From a virus, in the IMG/VR virus record IMGVR_UViG_3300031234_000117, positions 1 to 20,216 of that record: 20,216 bases of DNA; one strand, given 5' to 3'. Positions 15,490-20,216 of this stretch are shown one piece after another. Positions within the stretch are counted from its first letter, which is position 1. Every line of letters begins with the position of its first letter. The position numbers and the translations under genes were made by a program. The notes under the pieces are model-generated. The model made no database searches. It saw only the letters and a list, made by a program, of their open reading frames with translations, and was not told the DNA's origin.

Positions 15490-16845
15490 GAACTTCACCA
15501 CATCGGACGCGCCGCCGAACACCGGGGTTTGCACCGCCACCGTGCCCACCGTGCCCGCCGCCAACTGCGTGCCCAGCGCGATCGTGGCGGCTGCCTGGAT
15601 GTTGACGCCCCCGAAGTTGTTGCCCGAGAGCGTGGTGACGCCGGTCGTCGCCGCTACGACTAAGGGCGGGAAAATCGGGTTCGAGATCCTCTGCGTGAAG
15701 GAGACCGACGTGTTCGCGGCCGGGGTGGCGACCGTGACGCCGCCTTGCCACACCGCGTAAGCGCCGGTGTAGGTGACGCCGGGCGTGGTGTTGGTGATCG
15801 AGGTCACCGTCCAGTTCATGATCGCAGTCGCCGTGGGCGCGGGGTTTGAGGTGCCGCCGTAGGTAAAAGTCGGCACGGCGGTCAACGCAGTGCCGTAGTA
15901 GGCCGGCCACATGGCAAGGACCGACCCAGAACCGGTGCCCGCGCCCAAGCCGGCGGTGCCGGTGGCGCCGAAGAGCCACCCCAACACCGCGCCGCCGCCG
16001 GTGACATCGCCCGGTTGCGGGACCGCGACAATGCCGGGCAGGCCCATCAGGCCCGCGCCCTGGTCAATGACGGTGATCGCGTTGATGATGCCGCCCGAGA
16101 TCGTGCACACCGCGGTCGGCAAGATATAGGGCTGCTGGCCTTGGTTCGCCGGGGGCGAGAACACGAGGATCGGGGGTTTGGTCCAAAGCGTGCCGCCGGA
16201 AGCGGTGATTCCGCCAGCGGCCGATCCTTGCCCGAAGCCGCCCAAGGACTGGCCGGCGCCGCTGTTCGCGCTCGCGAAGTTGCCGTTGAACACCGTGCCG
16301 GAGAAACTGATGGTCGAGTTGATAGCCCCGCCGACAATCGCGTTCCAAAGCCCGCCGCCCGCCGACGGGGTGATGGTGAAAATCGCGTTGCCGGTCGCGA
16401 CGATGCCGGACTGAATGGTGATCGCGGCGCCCAAGGCGGTCGCCGGCTGAGTCGAGTCGCCCGGGCCTTGCGCGTAGCCGTAGAAGCCGTTCGTGCCGCC
16501 GGAGCCCGCGTTCGTGATGACCGCTCCCACGGGGCAGCCGGTTGAGTTGACCACGCGGTAGTTGGTGCCGTCGGATGAAATCGTCGTCTGCGCGTAGATC
16601 GAGACCTGCACGCACTGCCAATTGTTGGTGCCCTGATCGTATTGCTGAAGGTTCGTGTACTGACCCAACTGCAGGAGGAACTGACCGCTGAGCGGGTTAT
16701 TCGTGCCGATCTGCGGCAAGAGTACCCCACCAAAAGCGCCCACTACCCCTTGGCCTGCGGGCACCATCCAGTAAGAGCCCGCCGGCATCCCGACGTTCAT
16801 CATCGGGGGGACGTTTGCGCCGCCGGAGATTTTATTGAAACCCAT
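15478..16845 (-). CDS. Beta-rich virion protein encoded directly after the capsid gene
   Basis: 455 residues from ATG 16845, with AGGAG at 16855-16859 nine bases upstream. Residues of about 20-82 (MPAGSYWMVPAGQGVVGAFG, then GQFLLQLGQYTNLQQYDQGT and NNWQCVQ) form an N-terminal domain with a QYTxLQxYDxxTxxW pattern seen in structural proteins of some podoviruses. The rest is Gly/Ala/Thr/Ser-rich beta sequence without Lys-rich or catalytic segments, including ITNAGSGGTNGFYG and a stretch (ITVIDQGAGLMGLPGIV) that recalls the repeat units in the adaptor and nozzle. The C-terminus (ASDVVKFISF) is compact. There is no signal peptide. The separate, strong ribosome site and the position next to the capsid gene suggest high expression; a head decoration or fibre protein is one possibility. 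The function is not known. Confidence 0.8.
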   Translation of the reverse strand: MGFNKISGGANVPPMMNVGMPAGSYWMVPAGQGVVGAFGGVLLPQIGTNNPLSGQFLLQLGQYTNLQQYDQGTNNWQCVQVSIYAQTTISSDGTNYRVVNSTGCPVGAVITNAGSGGTNGFYGYAQGPGDSTQPATALGAAITIQSGIVATGNAIFTITPSAGGGLWNAIVGGAINSTISFSGTVFNGNFASANSGAGQSLGGFGQGSAAGGITASGGTLWTKPPILVFSPPANQGQQPYILPTAVCTISGGIINAITVIDQGAGLMGLPGIVAVPQPGDVTGGGAVLGWLFGATGTAGLGAGTGSGSVLAMWPAYYGTALTAVPTFTYGGTSNPAPTATAIMNWTVTSITNTTPGVTYTGAYAVWQGGVTVATPAANTSVSFTQRISNPIFPPLVVAATTGVTTLSGNNFGGVNIQAAATIALGTQLAAGTVGTVAVQTPVFGGASDVVKFISF

Positions 16846-16854
16846 CTGACTTTA

Positions 16855-16859
16855 CTCCT
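16855..16859 (-). promoter_or_regulatory. Ribosome binding site of the 455-residue virion protein gene
   Basis: AGGAG on the minus strand, nine bases before the ATG at 16845, in a 25-base gap after the capsid stop. It is one of the few junctions in the operon that does not depend on overlapping stop and start codons. Confidence 0.7.
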
Positions 16860-16870
16860 GAACGTGCTCT

Positions 16871-17887
16871 TTAAATTGCCACGAACGTGAACCCCGTGAC
16901 CACGGTGCACACCTTCGGTTTCGCGAGCACCAACTCCAACAAGGATAGCACCGCGCCGATGAAGCCGATTTGGTTGTTCGAGAGCGTCGACTCAAAGCCG
17001 GTGAAGGCAAAGGCCGCGCGCTCGTGGATGTAGAACGCGAGATACCCCGTGTTCAACAAATAGAGCGTGCCCTCAGGCACGTACGGGTCCATATAGATCG
17101 GCACCCCGGAGACCATGCAGGCGCGGAACGCCGAGCGCGCGCCCCAGGGCTCATCATCGAACCCCTTCTCAGGGGTCACCACATAGGATTCGTTCGGGAT
17201 GTAGTCGTTTTGCAGCGTTTGCCAGGTCGCCGGTCCCATGATGCCGAAGGTGGGCAGCTCGCCGCCGTACTTGAAGGTGCCGGTGATGTACTGCGCCACG
17301 AGCGCACGCGTCGGGTTCGTCGAGCCCGCCGCATAGCGCTTAGCCTTCAACCACGGGTTGGTGGTGCGCGACTGGTTGCCGTAAAGAGTCGAGTTCGTAC
17401 CATCATCGACCGCCGCCGGGAGCCCGATCACCTGCGTCTGGTTCGACACGTTGTTAAGGAGCGCGGTTGCGACCCCATCGCAGTAGACGTTGCCCGCATC
17501 GTTCATGCGCGCGGCCAGGAGCGGAATGATTTCGTGCGCGTCCTGAATCAAGCCCTCGAACCCAAGGTACGGGATCGGGATCACCGCGCCTTTTAAATTG
17601 AATTCGAGGTTCGTCACCGCCGCCTGTACCGCCGGCTGGTTGAACGAGCCGTCGTAGCCGACCCACTGCAAGTTCACGAACTGCGACCCTTGCGCCGGGA
17701 TCGTCACCGAGGAGACGCCGCCCGAGGCGGGCTGAGAGTTCGCAATGAGCGCGGCGGTTAAGGGGCTCGTGTTGTACAACTGTACAACTAACTTTTTCAC
17801 GAATCCGCGGCGCACTACATACTGTAGCTCACCTCCCAAAGATCCAACGCCGCCGGCGGGGACAATTCCTGTGCCTAAAATCGGCAT
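16871..17887 (-). CDS. Major capsid protein
   Basis: 338 residues from ATG 17887, with TAGGAG nine bases upstream. Order (portal, small proteins, coiled-coil scaffold, this gene, adaptor) and size identify it as the major capsid protein, presumably with the HK97 fold common to all tailed phages. An extended N-terminus (GGELQYVVRRGFVKKLVVQL) is followed by strands (GVSSVTIPAQGSQFVNLQWV), a helical region (LIQDAHEIIPLLAARMNDAG), a central part with YITGTFKYGGELPTFGIMGP, and a late VSGVPIYMDPYVPEG segment typical of capsid proteins near the A-domain, then LYLLNTGYLAFYIHERAAFA. There is no protease gene beside it and no long N-terminal delta-like domain, fitting a separate scaffold. It forms the icosahedral shell. 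The family within the HK97 group cannot be fixed by eye. Confidence 0.85.
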   Translation of the reverse strand: MPILGTGIVPAGGVGSLGGELQYVVRRGFVKKLVVQLYNTSPLTAALIANSQPASGGVSSVTIPAQGSQFVNLQWVGYDGSFNQPAVQAAVTNLEFNLKGAVIPIPYLGFEGLIQDAHEIIPLLAARMNDAGNVYCDGVATALLNNVSNQTQVIGLPAAVDDGTNSTLYGNQSRTTNPWLKAKRYAAGSTNPTRALVAQYITGTFKYGGELPTFGIMGPATWQTLQNDYIPNESYVVTPEKGFDDEPWGARSAFRACMVSGVPIYMDPYVPEGTLYLLNTGYLAFYIHERAAFAFTGFESTLSNNQIGFIGAVLSLLELVLAKPKVCTVVTGFTFVAI

Positions 17888-17896
17888 GAGCGCAAA

Positions 17897-17902
17897 CTCC
17901 TA
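17897..17902 (-). promoter_or_regulatory. Ribosome binding site of the major capsid gene
   Basis: TAGGAG on the minus strand, nine bases before the capsid ATG. It lies within the 65-base gap 17888-17952, the largest gap between substantial genes apart from the tiny-ORF region after the portal. The gap also holds a short inverted repeat (AGCG/CGCT, 17918-17934) followed by three T residues, too weak to call a terminator. I see no convincing promoter. Confidence 0.65.
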
Positions 17903-17952
17903 CTGTGGTCCCGTAAAAGCGCCGCTCAAACGCTCACGAGACGTTGAAAATT

Positions 17953-18543
17953 CTAATTCGCCCGCGCGGGGCCGACTCCTGCAACTTTGCCTGACATGAT
18001 CTCACCCATCGCATTGTACGCCTCATCCATCGCGATCTTGTTGAGCTTCGCGGGGCTGCCGATACCGCCCGCCCACACTTCCTTCTCCGGCATCTGAAAG
18101 GTGGGCCTCTGATACGAAGCGGGTGTCGGGAGCGCGCTCTGCCGGCTCGCGGCGAACACTTGCGCCGCCCCTCGGTAGGTCGGGATCGGATCCTCGGCGC
18201 GTACCATCAGCTTCTCGACCTCCAAGAGGTCATCATCGGTTAAGTTGAAGTCGCGCTTGACCGCGAGTTTCTGCTTCTCCAACCGGTCACGTACATCGCG
18301 CTCCAGAATTTTCTGCTCGAGCGCCAAGCGCGCCTCGCGCTCGGTCTTGATCTCCTCGCGCACCGAGTCCTTCGCATCGATCTCGGGGATGGAGAGGTTC
18401 GGCTGCACTTTCTTGATGAGCCGCTGCAGCGATTCGCGCGTCTCGGGGTTCGAGGTGAGCGAGCGCAGGAGCGTGTGGGAAGACTCGGTCGCTTTCGCGT
18501 GCGCGAGTAGCTGCTCAATCGGCAGATCTTCCAAGGTCGGCAT
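17953..18543 (-). CDS. Putative scaffolding protein
   Basis: 196 residues from ATG 18543, overlapping the upstream stop by one base (TGATG). Residues of about 57-115 are a strongly charged helix (VREEIKTEREARLALEQKIL, then ERDVRDRLEKQKLAVKRDFN and DDDLLEVEKLM) with coiled-coil character. The N-terminus (LPIEQLLAHAKATESSHTLL) is also helical, and the C-terminal third is Pro/Ser/Ala-rich before a final helix (KLNKIAMDEAYNAMGEIMSG). A coiled-coil protein of this size directly before the major capsid gene is characteristic of phage scaffolding proteins, which fill the procapsid and leave or are degraded before DNA packaging. No sequence family is recognised, so the role is by position and structure. 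A minor head protein is the alternative. Confidence 0.75.
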   Translation of the reverse strand: MPTLEDLPIEQLLAHAKATESSHTLLRSLTSNPETRESLQRLIKKVQPNLSIPEIDAKDSVREEIKTEREARLALEQKILERDVRDRLEKQKLAVKRDFNLTDDDLLEVEKLMVRAEDPIPTYRGAAQVFAASRQSALPTPASYQRPTFQMPEKEVWAGGIGSPAKLNKIAMDEAYNAMGEIMSGKVAGVGPARAN

Positions 18544-18725
18544 CAGCTACGTCCGCCATTGGGCTTGGAGATCTTCAACGGGTTGTGCTGCGCGACGCGA
18601 GCGGGCTTGTCGAGGCCGCCGTGTTCCGCGTACCGGGGCTGGTTGATGATCTGGCCGTTATCCTTCTGCGGATCCGTCGGGCGGCGAAGTCCGGCGCTTG
18701 AGGGTTCTAGGAATCGCTCCGGCAT
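18543..18725 (-). CDS. Small hypothetical phage protein, 60 residues
   Basis: The ATG at 18725 is preceded by AAAGGA at 18732-18737, six bases away, overlapping the stop of the 149-residue gene. The product is polar and probably unstructured (MPERFLEPSSAGLRRPTDPQ, DNGQIINQPRYAEHGG), ending in ISKPNGGRS. No domain or membrane segment is seen. Its stop overlaps the scaffold start by one base. Good ribosome site and tight packing support it as real; function unknown. Confidence 0.68.
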   Translation of the reverse strand: MPERFLEPSSAGLRRPTDPQKDNGQIINQPRYAEHGGLDKPARVAQHNPLKISKPNGGRS

Positions 18726-18735
18726 ACAGTGTCCT

Positions 18736-19185
18736 TTAAGCGGCTTGCGCCGGTTGTGGTTTTGCCGCCTGCATCTGTTTCATAATAGCTTGTTGAACCT
18801 GGGTTCCGCCGCCCGCTTGTGGGAGTTGCTTGACCATTTGCATGACTTCGGCTGGCACAAGGTCCGAAGTATCACGCTTCGCGACCAAACTGCCAAGAGA
18901 TTTCAGCGCGGCCAGGATTTTCGCGCCCTCGGGGGATTCGCTACCGAACTTCGGCAGCGCCTCCTCGAGCATGTTCATTGCGATATGGACGTTGGTCTGG
19001 GCGGCGGCTTTCAGGCCGCGCTTATCTTGCGGCTTTGACATGGGACCTGCGGCCGGAGACTGTGCCGGAGGAGCGCCACCCGCGCCCTCAGGGCCGGCCG
19101 GTGGGGTCGCGCCAACGCCGGTGGGCGCGGCGCCACTTCCAGCGCCAGCCATCATTTTCTGCATCACTTCGGGCGGCACGGCCAT
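18736..19185 (-). CDS. Conserved phage head-region protein, 149 residues
   Basis: Starts at ATG 19185, whose A overlaps the stop of a tiny upstream ORF (TGATG); a GAGG lies upstream. The N-terminal 50 residues are Gly/Ala/Pro-rich and disordered in appearance (GAGSGAAPTGVGATPPAG). Residues of about 56-122 are helical (GLKAAAQTNVHIAMNMLEEA, PEGAKILAALKSLGSL, VPAEVMQMVKQL), and the end is Gln/Ala-rich (QQAIMKQMQAAKPQ). Proteins with this disordered-then-helical layout are common between portal and capsid genes of podoviruses and remain hypothetical. It may aid procapsid assembly; that is inference from position. Confidence 0.75.
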   Translation of the reverse strand: MAVPPEVMQKMMAGAGSGAAPTGVGATPPAGPEGAGGAPPAQSPAAGPMSKPQDKRGLKAAAQTNVHIAMNMLEEALPKFGSESPEGAKILAALKSLGSLVAKRDTSDLVPAEVMQMVKQLPQAGGGTQVQQAIMKQMQAAKPQPAQAA

Positions 19186-19238
19186 CAGACCCGCCTCGGA
19201 GTCGGGCGAGAGGAGGGCGCGCGGCCATAGCGACGCAT
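19185..19238 (-). CDS. Possible tiny basic ORF (17 residues) coupled to the 149-residue gene
   Basis: MRRYGRAPSSRPTPRRV, from ATG 19238 to a TGA that overlaps the next gene's ATG. It starts one base after the stop of the 28-residue ORF. No Shine-Dalgarno sequence is evident. It could be a coupling peptide that delivers ribosomes to the next gene, or chance. It shares the ending TPRRV with the ORF before it. Confidence 0.3.
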   Translation of the reverse strand: MRRYGRAPSSRPTPRRV

Positions 19239-19239
19239 A

Positions 19240-19326
19240 TCAAACACGTCGCGGGGTGCGGCCCCGGCGGTACGCGCCGCCCGCGCCGCGGCGACCCGCG
19301 GGGACTACTTGAGGTTCGTTTTTCAT
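19240..19326 (-). CDS. Possible tiny basic ORF (28 residues)
   Basis: Starts at ATG 19326 with MKNEPQVVPAGRR and ends GRTPRRV, in the gap between the 54-residue gene and the 149-residue gene. Gly/Arg-rich composition can arise by chance in GC-rich DNA, and there is no clear ribosome site. The point in its favour is the chain of close stop-start junctions leading into the 149-residue gene. Confidence 0.3.
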   Translation of the reverse strand: MKNEPQVVPAGRRGAGGAYRRGRTPRRV

Positions 19327-19334
19327 GGCGGTCA

Positions 19335-19360
19335 AACGGGAGGAGGCTCAAACTCCCGTT
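19335..19360 (-). other. Intergenic inverted repeat (hairpin) after the portal region
   Basis: AACGGGAG at one side and CTCCCGTT at the other form a perfect eight-base-pair stem with a ten-base loop. On the minus strand it is followed by TTTGACC, so the T-tract is too short for a confident terminator. It lies between two tiny ORFs and could be a transcript-stability or attenuation element. Confidence 0.45.
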
Positions 19361-19366
19361 ATTTCC

Positions 19367-19399
19367 TTACCGCTTGTGACGACGATGCCGACGAGCCAT
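19367..19399 (-). CDS. Possible ten-residue basic leader peptide
   Basis: MARRHRRHKR, from ATG 19399 to TAA, with a strong AGGAG at 19408-19412 eight bases upstream. The ribosome site is as good as that of the capsid genes, though the frame closes after ten codons, just before the hairpin at 19335-19360. It may be a leader peptide. A longer gene truncated by frameshift is another possibility. Confidence 0.35.
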   Translation of the reverse strand: MARRHRRHKR

Positions 19400-19455
19400 G
19401 GTGCATTCTCCTATTTCAGAAGGGCCACTAATCGAGGGAGCAGCCAACCCTTTTC

Positions 19456-19620
19456 TCAACCGTTCCGGGCGCCCGCACCGCGCGAGGACTTCGCGCGCGA
19501 GTGCGCCGGTCGATGCATGCGGATACCGAATCGGCCCGACGGCGGCGCGTTGAAGTTGCGCTTGTACGCGTGGCCGGGCTGATGGCCGCCGGATGCTTTG
19601 CTCGCGCGGTCAATCTTCAC
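19456..19620 (-). CDS. Small basic hypothetical protein, 54 residues
   Basis: The GTG at 19620 overlaps the portal stop as GTGA, the same junction used at several other places in this operon. The product is basic and Gly/Ser/His-rich: MKIDRASKASGGHQPGHAYK, then RNFNAPPSGRFGIRMHRPAH, ending in SRGAGARNG. The composition suggests a disordered nucleic-acid-binding or virion peptide, with no domain I recognise. The N-terminal part (HAYKRNFNAPPSGRFGI) reads as ordinary protein sequence, unlike the Arg/Ser-rich frame on the same strand at 19428-19613. Function unknown. Confidence 0.65.
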   Translation of the reverse strand: MKIDRASKASGGHQPGHAYKRNFNAPPSGRFGIRMHRPAHSRAKSSRGAGARNG

Positions 19621-20216
19621 TTTTTCTTGCCTCCTGCCTTCGGCGCAATGCCTGCCTGAAGTTCCAACTGCTTCGCTTTCAATTCCTGTTCCTCGATGAC
19701 TTTAAGCTTTTCTTTCAAAACCTGCAAATTGGAGGGGTGGAACATCTCAAGATAGGTCTCCCGATCGATCGCGTGCGCTTCGAGCAAGGTCACCGCGTCA
19801 TGCTTTTCGTCCTCGATAAAGATCGGCGAGGCGGAGTGCCCGTCGACCTGTACCTCGTAATCGCGCGTGAACTGCTCGGCAATGAAGGTGCGCGGCGTCT
19901 TCTCTGCGGGGACCGAGTATTGAAAGCGCTGGTCGGAATGATCCTGCACCTGGCGCAGAATATTGCCCGCCGCGTCCTCTAAGGATTCCTCGATCGCGAG
20001 CGCTCGCTCACGCGGGCGGGCGGAGCCCAACCTCGCCATCAAGTCCGCCTGACCCTTCGAGCGCACGCCGGGTTCACCCTTGCCTTGCAGCACGTGGCCC
20101 AAACCCGCCTGATCGTCGAACATGGCATCGATTTGCGAAATTTCCGCAAACACATCGGAGGGCATCTGCGGTTCGTGCACTTGAATTTTGGCGCTCGGGG
20201 TGGGCATCGAGAGCCG
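19617..20216 (-). CDS. Portal protein, C-terminal part (5' end outside window)
   Basis: The frame is open from the window edge to the TGA at 19617, giving the last 199 or so residues; the Met at 20207 is most likely internal. Visible features are an acidic/helical region (SDVFAEISQIDAMFDDQAGL), a stem-like helix (RERALAIEESLEDAAGNILR), then FIAEQFTRDYEVQVDGHSAS and PIFIEDEKHDAVTLLEAHAI, DRETYLEMFHPSNLQVLKEK, and a Lys/Gln-rich tail ending GGKKK. The segment in which a beta hairpin is followed by KHDAVTLLEAHAID..TYLEMF matches the C-terminal part of podovirus portal proteins. It would form the dodecameric DNA channel at one capsid vertex. The start of this operon gene order (portal, small proteins, scaffold, capsid) agrees. 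Confidence 0.82.
   Translation of the reverse strand, partial: RLSMPTPSAKIQVHEPQMPSDVFAEISQIDAMFDDQAGLGHVLQGKGEPGVRSKGQADLMARLGSARPRERALAIEESLEDAAGNILRQVQDHSDQRFQYSVPAEKTPRTFIAEQFTRDYEVQVDGHSASPIFIEDEKHDAVTLLEAHAIDRETYLEMFHPSNLQVLKEKLKVIEEQELKAKQLELQAGIAPKAGGKKK

Noticed and set aside
17888-17952. A promoter or terminator before the capsid gene
   Set aside because: A TTGAGC hexamer has no acceptable -10 at proper spacing, and the AGCG/CGCT hairpin is only four to five base pairs with three T residues. Only the ribosome site is supported.
6506-18725. A shared KPNGG motif in the 60-residue and 109-residue small proteins
   Set aside because: Five identical residues in otherwise unrelated proteins can occur by chance; no wider similarity is seen.
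19428-19613. A 61-residue minus-strand frame after the portal
   Set aside because: It is Arg/Ser/Thr/Ala-rich shadow sequence. The 54-residue frame at 19456-19620 overlaps the portal stop as GTGA and reads more like protein.
1-20216. A defence island, diversity-generating retroelement, CRISPR array or tRNA genes
   Set aside because: There is no reverse transcriptase, no template/variable repeat pair, no regularly spaced repeats and no cloverleaf sequence noticed; the window is filled by phage structural genes.

Overview
This window reads as part of a GC-rich, double-stranded DNA tailed-phage genome (Caudoviricetes), either a free phage contig or a prophage. Every credible gene lies on the minus strand, in one continuous, nearly gap-free late operon that is transcribed from the right end of the window to the left. 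There is no tail sheath, tail tube, tail terminator or tape-measure gene. The order is portal, scaffold, capsid, adaptor, nozzle, internal (ejection) proteins, tailspike, which is that of a short-tailed podovirus with P22- or T7-like organisation. The host cannot be read from the sequence. Nothing bacterial, and no tRNA, CRISPR array, integrase or insertion sequence, was seen. Terminase, replication and lysis genes are outside the window.

Layout in the direction of transcription. (1) Head module, 20216 to 15125: the 3' end of the portal gene, a 54-residue basic protein, a 270-base stretch with three tiny basic ORFs and a hairpin, a 149-residue protein, a 60-residue protein, a coiled-coil scaffold candidate, the major capsid protein, a 455-residue beta-rich virion protein with a terminator-like hairpin at its stop, and a 107-residue conserved phage protein. 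(2) Short-tail module, 15106 to 11382: head-tail adaptor, a large tail nozzle candidate, a 137-residue protein with three HxxxH motifs, and a GNAT acetyltransferase. (3) Ejection module, 11385 to 7027: three consecutive large helical proteins joined by short overlaps, comparable in position to P22 gp7/gp20/gp16 or T7 gp14/15/16. (4) Small genes, 7030 to 6198. (5) Host-contact module, 6196 to 1: a beta-helix tailspike with a conventional N-terminal anchor, a 920-residue protein that couples an Ig-like domain to a glycoside-hydrolase-like core, and a beta-rich protein cut by the window edge.

The genes would work together to build a procapsid (portal, scaffold, capsid), close it with adaptor and nozzle, load ejection proteins inside the head, and equip the short tail with glycan-binding or glycan-degrading proteins. 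Translation seems coupled along most of the operon: many genes begin at GTG or ATG codons overlapping the previous stop (GTGA, ATGA or TGATG). Clear separate Shine-Dalgarno sequences stand before the capsid gene, the 455-residue gene and a few small genes.

The observations most worth following up are the glycosidase-like core of the 920-residue tail protein, the related beta-rich GSGY-type repeats inserted into the adaptor and nozzle genes, the triple HxxxH protein, and the string of tiny basic ORFs after the portal.
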